DNA of 64,000 nt. It comes from Scalesia atractyloides (lineage: Eukaryota; Streptophyta; Magnoliopsida; Asterales; Asteraceae). The DNA lies in contig CAMTDV010000013.1 of the NCBI GenBank assembly GCA_947069175.1, positions 13,993,001 to 14,057,000 on the forward strand, written 5' to 3'. The stretch's first letter is position 1. Every line of letters begins with the position of its first letter. This document shows, in pieces, positions 34,524-46,714 of the stretch. Both the position numbers and the translations under genes were made by a program. The notes under the pieces were generated by a model. It made no database searches. It saw nothing but the letters and a program-made list of their open reading frames with translations, and was not told the origin of the DNA.

Positions 34524-36539
34524 TAACATAATCATTCCCACAAGTTTCGAATCTCAAACATATATATATATATATATATATTCCTTTCGAGTCCGAAAGT
34601 CATTATTTGTATTCGTACCACATAATTAAACTTTTACGATCTTTTCCTATGTTATACTATCTTCCGGAAATTTACCGAGGCCTTTGCATTAACCTAAAGG
34701 GATACGGAAGTCCGAGACGCAAATATATGGACAATAATCAAAACTTCACATTTTGCCGCCCATTCCCGCCGTAAGCTACGGTCCCCGCCGTAAGCTACGG
34801 CTCCAGACCGTAGCTTACGGTCTGTGACTTCTGTTTTACGGTCAAGGCTATCTGTTCTTGATCAGCAGCTGCTTAACGAAAGCTACGATAGGCCACCCGT
34901 AGCTTACGGTGGACTGTTGCAGCCTTTTTCAAACTTGTCATTTTAGTTACAAAAACTTCCGTAACTCATTCAAGTTTCATCTATTTTCCATGAAACTTGT
35001 TTCTATATGTCCGTAAATTGTTTACTACATAATTAGCTTGAAATCCTTAACCCAGATTGTTAATTCTTATGAATTACGCATTCGCTCTTAGTTTCGATTA
35101 TTCGAACTTATAAACATCTTCATGTACATAATTACGAAATGAGTTCAGGAACTTACTTACCTTAATACTCGCATTTACTACATAATCTTAGACGATTCCC
35201 CACAATCATAATATCAAAACTCTCTATACTTACTAAGAAGTGAATCGGAAGTCACTTACCTTATGCGTTCGTGTTCGTATCTGCTTCCTCGCCTCCCTTG
35301 ACCAGTAGCCTTTCGTGCTTGAGTCCATCTCAACATGATCCCTATACTTTCATGTCATTGCAATCACATTCTCGTTAGCATACATGCTCATTCATACTAA
35401 TATTCATATCTTTCCATTCATACATTACTTGACTTTTTATTAACCTCATACCACATACACAAGGCATACACTAAAAGTCACCTTGTTCCACATTCACGCA
35501 ACTCAATTAGCATCATTCACGACACTCGTATTGCATGACATATACAACTACATGATTACTTAATTATGTACACATACACTTATACATACATACCCCATTC
35601 CAGCCACACTAGCATTTTCATATCTTCACAACTAACACCTTAACCCATACTAAGCTAACCCAACACCATTTCAACATAATATTCACATGAACAATATCTA
35701 AAACACACTTCTCATATTAGTTTCCTATCAATTACATTATTATCACGTTCTATACATGTTTAACCATTATTTGCATATAATTTCACAAATTATTGTCATT
35801 TAGACATTTCAGCAAACACTTGGTGTACGTACTACTTTCTAAGCATAATGTACAAGTATTTTAAGCATGTTCTTCCCGATTCATCTCATGAACCATCACA
35901 TTCAAGCAAAATCACATAATCAACAATTCTACATCAAGTTTATCTATCACAGTCTATCATATAACACCTTATGCATCACAAAATCACAATATTACATCTA
36001 CATGTTCATCATTTTCACACTCATGCAATTGGGTTTCAATCTAAATCATCTAATAACTAAAATTTAACCATGATTCAATTCCCACATGATAGTATTAACA
36101 AGTACTCATTTTAATTTCAAACAAATTCACGGATTCATCCTAACCTACTTCATGGGTAGTCACAAATCAGAAATTTCAACTCACCTTGTGTTAAGAACAC
36201 TTAAATGATGGATAATTTGCGTTCATGCATGAAATCCTCCTTCCAATTGCTTGTCAATTTGTAGAAATATGAAGTGTGTGTGTTTCCCTTGCCTCTCTCT
36301 CAATCTCGATACATACACCACACCACACACACCTTAACAATTTTATTCTTAATATTTACTTTCCAAATATTCACTTTTGGTCCCTCTTGATTAAGTTATG
36401 TGACCTTTTTAGGGTTTCAACTTATTGCCAACCTTTTACTCCTATTAAACTAACCAAATTTATTAACTTGGTTAGTTATTTCATACAATTGTACTAGCAA
36501 AGAACATATTTCATAAATATTACATTTTGGGGTGTTACA
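34524..36539 (-). repeat. 5' LTR of the coding-less element
   Basis: 2016 bp, the longer LTR copy. It contains the palindrome patch at 34755-34915. The GGTAAGT-like motif read on the minus strand near 35257 resembles a splice donor, as does the same place in the other LTR (31460). Confidence 0.65.
34755..34915. repeat. CCGTAAGCTACGG palindrome patch
   Basis: At least five variants of CCGTAAGCTACGG / CCGTAGCTTACGG within 160 bp of otherwise AT-rich LTR. Homologous words occur at 48115-48235. Confidence 0.75.
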
Positions 36540-37365
36540 TTAGACCCTTAGAGCCTATACTATAGTCAATTAGAATTTAATTGCTTACGTGTTAAGTTGG
36601 TTGCATGCAAACTCATGATATTTACTTGTTTTACATATCTCTCACACACAAATACATGCAAGCACACCCACTACTGTATGATTTTGTGTGATATTTAATG
36701 TGATATACATATTGGTAACATAACATGCTTACATCTATACGCATCACGTACGTCTCAATTCTCCCATATTTAAACATTTTCATGCTTCTCTTCTCAAAAT
36801 TTTGTGATGTTTTCATTTTTCAATCTCATCAAAGTGAGTTCTACGACGGACATGTAGTAACTGGAAGGGTACAAGTACCGGTAGTCGAAACGTCCTATCT
36901 AGGATTGGCATTCATATAAATCCAATATAACGGACCAGTTTGCGTACCTAGGGACTAACGATGAGAGTAAGAAGGACCTATTAGGCCAAAGCATGCCACC
37001 CCAAATGTCGTGTGAACTAACCCCACTTTGAGTTGTCACTGTGTCTACACCAGGACACCTTCCGACTTTATACCTCGCAATCAAGTTTTACGATTTTCAT
37101 TCGCGTGGTGCGAGTGTTAACAGGCCAAAACCAATGTGAACCCTACAAAGCCCAGTAGTCATGGGGGCCCACATGACTACCTAGGCCAAGTATTAGGGAC
37201 ATATGGGGGCCCAAACGTGAGCAAGGCCCAAGACATCCTATGGATGTAGTGGATTTATTTTCTCATTTAGTTTGTGAATGTTTAATTTTATTTCAAAAAC
37301 CTATACGACACACATGACACCTATACGCCAAACTCATAATCTCGTTACGTATTTCATGTAGATTT
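36540..37365 (+). other. Element 3 leader
   Basis: Non-coding; collinear with 8418-8776 plus 18504-18934 of element 1. Confidence 0.75.
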
Positions 37366-38690
37366 CTTCTAGGCACTCTTGTGGAGGTAGGAGATCAGGA
37401 AGATCCGGTGAGCGCATGGCTGCTCAACAAATGGCCGTCGTAACTCCTAATAGTGTAATCCAAGTCCAACAAGCTCTCACCGCTAATCATGTCAACCCAA
37501 TCAACCAAGAGAGACAAAATGCTACCAACCCTCCCACAAACACCACCAAGTGCACCTACAAGCACTTCAACTCATGTGACCCTCCAAAGTACGAAGGGAC
37601 TGAAGGGGTCACTGCTTTCCTTCGATGGTTTGAAGAGATGGAGAGTACTTTCCTCAATTGTCCCAACGACCGTAAGGTTCGTTATGCTACTGGTCGTCTG
37701 TATGGGGTAGCACTCACATGATGGAATACTGAAAAGGGCAGACGAGGCGCCGAAGCCGCGGTAGCCCTAACTTGGGAACAACTTCGAGAGCTTATAACAA
37801 GACGCTTCTACCCAAGAAGCGAAATTAAAAAGCTGGAGGATGAATTCTATTTCTTGAAACAGAAAGAGGGGGATCATATAACCTACAACAAGAGGTTTCT
37901 CGAGTTGAATCAAATGGTTCCCAATTTGTTCACTCATCTCTACCATTTGATCGAGCACTACATTCGGGGTCTTCCTTCGAAGATTCAGGACTCTGTGATG
38001 AGTACTACGCCTTCAACTCTGCAGGTAGCAATGGAGCTAGCTACTGAGCTCACCGAAAATCATATCAGGAACGGAGATTTCAAAGATGAGAAGAAGAAAG
38101 ATAAAACACCAACTTAAACCCCTAACCCAACCCAAACTGGATCCTCTTCTCGATTCGCTGGTAAGAGAATGCGAAATGGGAAGAACTTTAAAGTTACCCA
38201 AACCAACCAACCCATTACAGCCGCTACAATCACCCAAGTTGCTCCCCCTACCGCTCCATTCAAGAAACAGTATACAGGACCTCACCCAAAATGCAATCGA
38301 TGCCAATATCACCACCCTCTTGAGAACCCATGTCTCCACTGCACAGGTTGTGGCCATGCATGTCATACAATTCAAACCTGCCGCTCTCTTCAAAGAAAAG
38401 CCCGCAACCAACCTCAAGCCCAACCAAATAACCAAGTGGTGGGCCAAGCTCCCTACCAACAACCTCTACTACTACTACCACCTGCTCAGCCCATAGCCCA
38501 ACCTTTTTAACAACCTAACTATCCTATGATGCCACCCATCAGAGCTTGTTTCAATTGCGGAGATCCAACTCATTTTCGCAACACCTGCCCGCGTTTAGTG
38601 AACATCATCAATGCACAAGCCCAAGCTAATCTTGTGAACCAAGCCAATCCGCCAGCAAGAGGTAGAGCTTTTAACATCAACGCCAATTAA
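37366..38690 (+). pseudogene. Element 3 gag, broken
   Basis: The start codon equivalent to ATG 18935 is ATT here. The reading continues through SGERMAAQQMAVV, the capsid-like region (RWFEEMESTFLNC, WEQLRELITRRFYPRSE) and two CCHC knuckles (CTGCGHACHTIQTC, CFNCGDPTHFRNTC). Stops: TGA at 37719-37721 (from TGG), TAA near 38117, TAA near 38508 and TAA near 38688, just before pol. Frame changes occur in the Gln/Pro-rich linker. Confidence 0.85.
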
Positions 38691-40583
38691 GCGAGGGTGG
38701 ATAACAACATGGTCAACGGTACGTTTCTTATTAACGGTAGTTATGCATCGATTCTTTTTTACACTGGCGCGGATAAGAGTTTTGTGTCCTTAGAGTTCGA
38801 ATCTATTCTTGGTTTACCTTGCGTTAGTCTAGCCGAATCATTTACAGTGAAAGTAGCAGACGGTGAACCTATTACGTTAGACTCTATCATTCGTGATTGC
38901 ACTCTTACTCTCAATGATCATTATTTTCCAATCGATCTTATTCCTATGAAATTTGGAAGTTTCGACATCATCATTGGAATGGATTGGCTTAGTCAGCATC
39001 ACGCTGAAGTCGTATGTCATGAAAAATTCATTCGAATTCCACTCATCGATGGTCAAACTCTTCGAATTTTTGGTGAAACCCCAACCAAGGGACTCAAGTT
39101 GATGTCATGTCTTCAAGCTCGAAAGTATCTTCGCAAAGATTACATAGCATTCTTAGCCCACATCGTCAAGAAAGGAGGCAAGGAGAAGAAAATTGAAGAC
39201 ATTCCAGTTGTTAGAGATTTTCCTCAAGTTTTTCCCGACAACGTTTCAGGACTTCCTCCTATGCGGAACGTCGAATTTCGAATCGATCTTGTACCTGGTG
39301 CCCCTCCAGTTGCAAAATCTCAATATCGGTTAGCCCCATCTGAAATGCAAGAGTTAGCCAGTCAGTTGCAAGAGCTGAGTGACAAAGGATTTATACGTCC
39401 TAGCTCATCACCTTGGGGTCCGCCGGTTCTTTTCGTCAAGAAGAAGGATGGAACTTTTCGAATGTGTATTGACTATCGAGAGCTCAACAAGCTGACCATC
39501 AAGAACCGTTATCCTTTACCTTGCATTGTTGACCTTCTAGATCAACTTCAGGGTGCCACTTGTTTCTCAAAAATCGATCTTCGTTCTGGTTATCATCAGC
39601 TTAGAGTACATGAAAAGGACATTCCAAAAACTGTCTTTCGAACTCGCTACGGTCACTACAAATTCACGGTCATGCCTTTTGGATTGACCAATGCTCCCGC
39701 CGTTTTCATGGATTTAATAAATAGGGTGTGCAAACCCTGCCTCGATCGTTTTGCCATTGTATTCATAGATGATATTCTTATTTATTCCAAGACTAAGTCA
39801 GATCATGAACGACATCTTTGGCTTATCCTAACACTTTTGAATACCGAAAAGCTCTATGCTAAGTTTTCAAAATGTGATTTCTGGTTAAAGGAAGTTCAAT
39901 TCCTTGGTCATGTCATCAACGACAAGGGAATTTATGTTGACCCTGCAAAGATCAAAGCAGTGCAAGAATGGCAGGCTCCACGCACTCCTACCCAAGTCAG
40001 ATCATTCTTTGGCTTAGCAGGTTATTATCGGCGTTTCATCACAAATTTCTCCCGCATTGCCTTACCGCTCACAGCCTTGACTCATAAGGGCAAGCCCTTC
40101 GATTGGGGGCCCAAACAGGAGGAGGCTTTCCAAACTTTGAAACAGAGACTTTCTGATGCACCTATTATCACTCTCCCTGACGGTTGTGATGACTTTGTAC
40201 TCTATTGTGATGCATCAGGGCAAGGGCTTGGGTGTGTCTTAATGCAAAGGGGTAAGGTGACAGCTTACGCCTCAAGACAACTCAAAGTCCACGAAAAGAA
40301 TTACACCACTCACGACCTGGAACTCGGGGAATTCGTGTTCGCTCTGAAGATATGGAGACATAATCTCTATGGCACAAAGTGTGAGATATACACTGACCAT
40401 AAGAGCCTTCAGCATATCTTCAATCAGAAAGAGTTAAACATGAGGCAACGACGATGGGTCGAACTACTGAATGACTATGATTGTGAAATCCGTTATCACC
40501 CAGGCAAAGTCAATGTCGTAGCAGATGCTCTCAGTCGGAAAAAGATGCTAACTCCATCCACCTGTTGTGTTCTCAAATTGTAA
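38691..40583 (+). pseudogene. Element 3 protease, reverse transcriptase and RNase H (long open frame)
   Basis: An open frame of 628 codons (from 38697). The protease motif reads [12 protein letters not shown] where DTGA is expected, so the catalytic Asp is Tyr. RT is well kept: [41 protein letters not shown] and [10 protein letters not shown] with both Asp residues. RNase H has [18 protein letters not shown] and YTDHKSLQ, so its acidic residues are also present. It ends early by a frameshift near 40545. The protein could only be made as part of a broken polyprotein. It is the best-preserved coding segment in the window. Confidence 0.9.
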
Positions 40584-42031
40584 CTGACCTTCAAAAAGCA
40601 TTCGTGAAGCACATCATACTTCAGTTACAGAAAATGATTGCGAGACGAATTATCTTGTGGAGCTGAAGCTAAGTTGGAATCAAAATCCGATGGCATTCTT
40701 TATTATCTAAATCGCATTTGGGTACCTGATCGTGACAACCTTCACACATTTCTCATGAATGAGGCCCACAAAACACGGTATTCCATACATCAAAGGGCTG
40801 ATAAGATGTATCAAGATTTACGATACTCTTACTGGTGGCCCGGAATGAAGAAGGATATCGCCACTTTTGTCTCCAAGTGCCTCACATGCTCAAAAGTTAA
40901 AGCCGAACATCAAAGACCCTCAGGATTACTCGTTGAACCCGAAATACCCGTTTGGAAGTCGGAAAACATAACCATGGATTTTATTACCGGGTTACCTCAC
41001 ACCTCCAGTGGGCATGACATGATTTAGGTTATTGTCGATCATCTTACCAAATCCGCTCATTTTATTCCAATCCGTGAAGATTACAAAAATGAGAAGTTAA
41101 CTAGTATTTACATCGATGAAATTGTAAGTTGACACGGTGTATCCCTGAGCATCATCTCGGATCGAGATGGGCGTTTTACTTCACGAACATGGCAAGCCGT
41201 GCAATCAGCATTAGGCACTCGCTTAGATCACAACACCGCCTTTCACCCTCAAACTGATGGTCAATCTAAGCGCACGATACAGACTCTTGAAGACATGTTA
41301 CGAGCATGTGTCATCGACTTCAAGGGCAATTGGGATACTCATCTACCATTAGTTGAACATTCATACAATAATAGTTTCCATTCGAGCATCGGTATGGCTC
41401 CTTTTGAAGCATTATATGGTCGTAAGTGCTGATCACTGGTATGTTGGCACGAAATCGGTGAAGCACAGATCACTGGACCGGAAATAATTCAAGAAACAAC
41501 CGATAAGATTCTTCAAATCCGCAATAATCTTCTAGCAGCTCAGAGTCGTCAAAAGAGTTACGCAGATAAACGACGAAAGCCGCTCGAGTTTTGTGTTGGC
41601 GATCAAGTACTTTTGAAAGTATCACCATAGAAGGGCGTTGTTCGATTCAGACAAAAAGGCAAGCTAGCACCTCGCTATGTTGGACCATTTAAGATACTCG
41701 AGAGAGTGGTCCTGTAGCATACAAGCTTGACCTACCTGAAGAACTCAGCAAGATTCATCCCACGTTCCATGTATCCTACTTGAAAAAGTGCCTTGCCAAC
41801 GAAAATCTCCATATATCGTTAGAAGATATTCAGATTGACGAGTCGATGCATTTCATAGAACGACCTGTTGAAATTCTGAACTTCAGTGAGACACGTTTAA
41901 GACGAAGTCGAATTCCGATAGTCAGAGTGTGTTGGGAGTCCAAACGAGGACCTGGGTTTACTTGGGAACGCGAAGACTCAATGCGCGAAAAATACCCTCA
42001 CCTCTTTCAAGTTAAACCTACTGCCACTTAA
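40584..42031 (+). pseudogene. Element 3 integrase and chromodomain, broken
   Basis: A paired shift (about 40545 out, about 40640 back) precedes the zinc domain ([22 protein letters not shown]). The core has MDFITGLP and SDRDGRFTS, but the Glu motif reads [15 protein letters not shown] where SER is expected. Four stops lie in the same frame: TAG 41025-41027, TGA 41130-41132, TGA 41430-41432 and TAG 41628-41630; each is one C-to-T or G-to-A change from Trp or Arg. A 1-bp loss near 41700 shifts to the frame of the C-domain (HVSYLKKCLANENL) and the chromodomain-like tail ending at 42031. Confidence 0.88.
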
Positions 42032-42050
42032 ATTTTGAGATGAAATTTCT

Positions 42051-42065
42051 AAAAGTAGGGGATAC
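42051..42065 (+). other. Polypurine tract of element 3
   Basis: AAAAGTAGGGGATAC before the LTR, identical to that of element 1. Confidence 0.8.
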
Positions 42066-42284
42066 TGTAACATTTATAGTAAAATGGGTTATAAAACCCG
42101 ATCCGTTTTGTAATTAAGTATACGTTATGATGTTTCGTTACGCATTTACGTTAAGCGTTTAAAATTCATTCTATTATTGGTATTAAATAATAAATAATAA
42201 AGTTAAAATAATAATAACAATAATAATAATAATATTAATAAATAAAAAATAAATAATAAAAAATAAAACAGAAAAATAACAAAA

Positions 42285-42352
42285 GGTGTGGACCGCGGAT
42301 CGAACCGGGTCTCTACCCAAGCAATGCACACAACACACCACTACACCACACA
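42285..42352 (-). other. tRNA-like module, antisense (LTR of element 3)
   Basis: Minus strand GTGTGGTGTAGTGGT (box A-like), then ACCCGGTTCGATCCGCGG (box B in a T-arm-like stem). Same place and orientation as the antisense modules of element 1. Confidence 0.55.
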
Positions 42353-42949
42353 TATATATCTAAAACAATCCCAAATCAAATGAGTTTTACATCAAAACAA
42401 TACTCGAAATTTAATTTCAAAGCACCCGCCCAAGTAACGGCTGGAACCCCCAAATCCATCATCAAAATTCCGTTTCTTTTGTGTATTAAACCGAAGAATC
42501 GTTTCTCAATCATGTGTTAAGCACAATCATTTGGGTCAGAAATTGTTCAATTCGGTTATCTAATCATTGCGGCAATCAATTTCTGACCTAAACTTATGAA
42601 ACCGAAACCCAACTCAAATCAGCACTTTTAGCTATAAATTGAGATCCTTGAAACTCATTTAGAACTCGCTCACACTCGCAACTTTTTCTGTAAACCACTG
42701 GAATCAAGATCCTTTGTCGGAGAACTTTTGTTATCACAGGAAAAGTTACAGAGCGTCGGAGATATAACGACTTCTATTGGTACATGTTCTATCCTAATCT
42801 TTCATTTTCATAAACCAGAATTAAAGTTATTTGGAGAACTGATATGGTTGTTAAGCTAAATCGATCGGGTATATGTTTATGTGATTTTTATAATGAAAAA
42901 GTTGAAGTGGAGTTGTGTTTAAAAGGAATTAAAGCATGTGATTTCATCG

Positions 42950-43022
42950 GGTTAGACACACAGTCCAGCGGTGGACTATGTGCATATGAATTAGATGGTC
43001 CCGGGTTCGAGCCTTAAACACG
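42950..43022 (+). other. tRNA-like module M1 (LTR of element 3)
   Basis: GGTTAGACAC start; stem CACACAGTCCA with TGGACTATGTG (one mismatch); CCCGGGTTCGAGCC box B region; T5 run about 35 bases later. Confidence 0.55.
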
Positions 43023-43117
43023 TTGCCAATTTCCGATATATTACAAATCCTTTTTATAACTAATATATAAAACAACTCAGATAGTATATAATAGTAATTA
43101 AATTCGTATATCCTTCG

Positions 43118-43196
43118 GGTTAGACACACAGCCGAATTGGTCGGGCTGTGTGCAACACGAAGCTCAGATCGCGAGTTCGAGTCCGGATATACGCAC
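43118..43196 (+). other. tRNA-like module M2 (LTR of element 3)
   Basis: GGTTAGACAC start; 9-bp stem CACACAGCC (43125-43133) with GGCTGTGTG (43144-43152); GAGTTCGAGTCC box B; T5 run after it. The stem differs from M2 of element 1 by one compensated base pair. Confidence 0.6.
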
Positions 43197-43287
43197 GGTT
43201 CTATAATTTAACAGACCTTTTTAATTAATTAAAAATATGGTTTACCTCAGTATGTGTATATATATAATTAAAAACGGATATATTTCG

Positions 43288-43363
43288 GGTTAGACACGTA
43301 CCTCAGTTGGTAGAGCTGCGTGCACGTAAACGAGAGGTCTCGAGTTCGATCCTCACACGCATC
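43288..43363 (+). other. tRNA-like module M3 (LTR of element 3)
   Basis: CACGTACCTCAGTTGGTAGAGC, very close to a tRNA D-arm, then GAGAGGTCTCGAGTTCGATC (box B) and a T8 run near 43396. Confidence 0.6.
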
Positions 43364-44359
43364 ATATACTTGGCCGGTCCGAATAAGAAACAATTTTTTT
43401 TATTAAACTTTTGTTTATTTCCCTTTAAAAACCATAAAATATATTCAAATAATTCATCTTTTAAACATAAAAATAGTAATAAATACAATAAAAATCATCT
43501 AAAATGTTAATAAAGGTAGAGATAATAAGTTTAACTAAAATATATATGTATTTACCGAATTATTACGTGAATATTTAGGTTAGTCTTTCTCGTCAGTTGG
43601 TATCTCTAACGCTAAATCGTGCGCACTCTTCACCAAAGCAAAAGGGCACCCACTATGAGTGAATTCCTACAACTCCCCTTTTTATTCATCCTTTTGGGGT
43701 GTATCATGTGTCGCCTTTGTATATTTCATTATCTCAAATCTCGTGCTATTATCTTTATGTGTTCTAACGTGCTACGTGATGATGTTGATTATTATTATTT
43801 GTGTTTATGTTTCTCATTACAGTCAAGCTCTTACATTAGGCCCATTTGTTCCCCGTCACTTACGGGTAGAGCGTCACATTGCCTAATATATAAGATCGCC
43901 TCCATTTGATTGAGCCTTGATCTTACATCACATCGCTTATCGTGCTCTCATACTTATTGCTAGATAATTGTGTGGTTTGTGGTTTAAATTACATATACGT
44001 TGCTCATATATAGATAATGCACATTTTATCAAAATAATAAACATAACATATTTCCTAATGATTAAACAGGATTCACTCGCCAACTTTTGTTGACCCAAAT
44101 CTCTATTTTTACTCATGATACAAGTGATCAGGTTGAAGCAAGGAACACATAGGACTTGTGCCTTAGAAGAAAAATAAAGCGTTACTTGAAAGTCTTGTTT
44201 AGAACATTTTGTGTTTGTATGGATTATGTATTGATTGGAAATTTTCTTTTAATTTGAAATAATATATATGAAACTTTTATATTAGTAAATGTCATGAGCT
44301 TTGATGAAAAACCCAATCATGCCCCGACTATCATATCCGCTGCAGGCCAGGGTGTGACA

Positions 44360-45374
44360 AAATCAATGCATGAACACATATAAACGATCACCTAAACTAG
44401 GGGATCATATGGTATGTCTCAAAACTTAGATTGGTGAAAATCATAACTTGAGACAGGTAGAATACTTTCAATTAGATAGTTGGACTATGATCCAAAGATG
44501 AAATTAAGTGTATGTGTGTGCTTGATTTCGTTAGACATAAAGTAATTATGCACTATTTGATGTAAGATTACTTGTTAGTGATTAACAAGTAGATTATGAA
44601 GTGGGTTTTGATTATATGATGAAGTTGATGATAACCTATGTATAGAATCATCGTACATGGTCGTAATAGGAAGATACTTAAACAATTTGAGTGTTTGAGT
44701 ACATGTTCATACTTGCCATGAAATGAGTTTCAATATGATATGAGGAAATCATCATGTATTTATGAATATTCAATGTATTTGGTTAAGTTTGATGTTTGGG
44801 TAAATTCCATATATGACGCAAAGGGTTGTTTTATGGAGATGAAACAATCCCAAGTTCTTGTATGAGATTGATACATTAGCATACAATGATTGAAATTATG
44901 TTAAATTGAAGTAACAATTGTATGAATTTAATAGAAAATTTTAGTTAAAACGGTGGCCTAGAAATGACGCCTACCGAGTATTTGACAAAATGCCTAAGAA
45001 AGTTCATTGAACCTATTTGCACATATACATATGTTAATAGATAGTTGACTTTTAAAAGTCAGACTGATCTATAATAAGATCAAATGGTCATTTTGATATA
45101 ATGTGCGTAAGATGGGATAGTCGTAATAAAAGATGACTAATCTAACCATCTTGTGAATGATGAATGATAATTTAACACTTGACAAGCTAGGTGGAAGCTT
45201 GGGAGAAAGCGGGTCAAACGGATCAAGTACGCGGGAAAAAGTGTAATCGGATGCAAGGTAAGTAAAACTTACATCTTTTAAGTAGAACACTTACTTATAG
45301 TATTGGTTAAAAATATGGTAGATTAGCATTTGAAAAATGATAGATTAGAATTTGAAAAATGATGTTCCGATGCG
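44360..45374 (+). other. Non-coding, probably LTR- or leader-derived
   Basis: No ORF of note. Together with 46903-48446 it reads as one stretch interrupted by the solo LTR. A GGTAAGTAAAAC splice-donor-like motif at about 45258 is reminiscent of gypsy LTR ends in this window. Confidence 0.4.
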
Positions 45375-46296
45375 AATTATGTCACACCCCGACCCGCAGC
45401 GGAAAAGGTGATCGGGGCATGATTGGGTTATCATCAAAGCTCATGACATTTATTATAACGTTTCATATTTATTATTACAATTTAAAGGGAAACATACAAT
45501 CATAATTACATCATGTCCTACACATCATTCTAGACTTCATTATTTTCTTCTAAGGCATTTCCTATGTTTTCCTTGCTTCATCATGTTCACCTGTATCATG
45601 TGTAAAAATGGTTTTTGGATCAACAAAAAGTTGGCGAGTGAATCCTGTGAAAAACATTTGTACAAGTTTATTGAATTGGTAAAATAAAGTGCGTAACCAC
45701 ATATGAGTAAATATGGATGTAAACTTATTAACAAAACACTTAATATTAAATAATGCACAACATACAATAATAGATTGTTTTGAGGCACGCGTTGCTCAAC
45801 TCGTCTCCCACGAGGAACTGATGGGCCTAATGAATGATTTGCATACAACTTGACAATATGGAATACATAACTACAACCAACATTTACATTCTAAGTTTAA
45901 GTCATAATATGGTATGGCACGAGTTTAAATAAACGAATTAATTTTAGTGACACATGACACACCCCAAAACGTGTAATTAAAAAGGGGAGTTGTAAGATTC
46001 ACTCACAGTGGGTGCGTTCGGTTGATGATGTTGAATGCGCACGAAGTTTGATTTAACCACGAGTGAAACTAACCTAGATAATAACATAATGGTTCGGTAA
46101 ATAAGCGGATTTTATTAATCAACTTTAGTAGGATTATTGTATATATTTTTGTGAGTTTAAGGCTATTTTCTAACTTTAAAAATGTAATTTTTAAGTATTT
46201 TTAATTGATTTTTAAATAAAATAAATAAATAAAAATAATTAAAAAATGTTGACTTTTTGACCGTTGACCTGTTGACCGGTTTGATTGTGTAATTGT

Positions 46297-46375
46297 GTGC
46301 GCCGGGTGAGGCTCGAACCCGAGACCTCCCGTTCGCGTGCACGCAGCTCTACCAACTGAGCTACGTGTCTAACCC
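46297..46375 (-). other. tRNA-like module M3 in the solo LTR
   Basis: Minus strand CACGTAGCTCAGTTGGTAGA (canonical box A), GCACGCGAACGGGAGGTCTC, then GGGTTCGAGCC (box B). The D-arm stem is intact. Confidence 0.65.
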
Positions 46376-46634
46376 GAAATATTTCTATTTTTAATATATA
46401 CTAATTGAATTTATCCGAAAATCATTTATTTCAAAAACGATTTTAATGTCTCGCTCGGTGCTTCGGTTATAACCGATGTTGAGGTTAATGCTTCGGTTAA
46501 ATTAGAAGAAACCGTCCAATCTCGGCGAAATCGTCGGGATTTCCGACGACTGCGATTTTGGGCGCGACTTGACTGGATTTGATTTCCGAGATTCATTATT
46601 TCAATTAATTGTTTCGTTATCTTAACAAAAACCC

Positions 46635-46714
46635 AAAGTGGCGGAGTAGTTGAGCGCGTGTGTGTTAAGGCTTTGGAATCCTGGCTGACCCGGGTTCGAA
46701 ACCCGGCAACATTG
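46635..46714 (+). other. tRNA-like module, antisense to the solo LTR
   Basis: GTGGCGGAGTAGTTGAGC (box A-like), an extended middle, then CCGGGTTCGAAACCCGG, a perfect 5-bp T-arm with a 7-base loop. It looks like a tRNA-Ser/Leu type sequence. It occupies the place of the antisense module in the other LTRs but is a different tRNA type. Confidence 0.6.

Larger units (their letters stand above)
31170..36539 (-). mobile_element. Coding-less gypsy-type LTR element
   Basis: Two direct repeats, 31170-32749 and 34524-36539, act as LTRs: on the minus strand they start TGTAACACCCCAAAATG and end GATTATGTTA. A polypurine-like AAGGAGGGTAGATT precedes the 3' LTR. The interior (32750-34523) has no gag or pol, so it is a LARD-like or internally deleted derivative. 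The right flank is the leader of element 3. No matching 5-bp target duplication is visible (left ATTGG, right TTAGA), and the left flank is not element 3, so a rearrangement is likely. Confidence 0.65.
36540..44359 (+). mobile_element. Gypsy element 3, Tekay-like chromovirus, 5' truncated
   Basis: The leader begins abruptly at 36540 against the LTR of the previous element; the 5' LTR and primer binding site are missing. gag, PR, RT, RNase H, integrase, chromodomain, polypurine tract (42051-42065) and 3' LTR (42066-44359) follow in canonical order. Leader, gag and chromodomain tail match element 1, so this copy shows what the lost pol of element 1 looked like. Confidence 0.88.
42066..44359 (+). 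repeat. 3' LTR of element 3
   Basis: 2294 bp, TGTAACATTTATAG to GGGTGTGACA. It shares layout with the element 1 LTR but is clearly diverged: an antisense tRNA-like module, TATAAATT at 42633-42640, three sense modules, then a conserved distal part (CACCCACTATGAGTGA at 43648 on). Confidence 0.85.

Noticed and set aside
38697..40583. The 628-codon frame as a working gene
   Set aside because: It is the middle of a retroelement polyprotein, lacks the protease Asp, is preceded by a stop and ends by frameshift.
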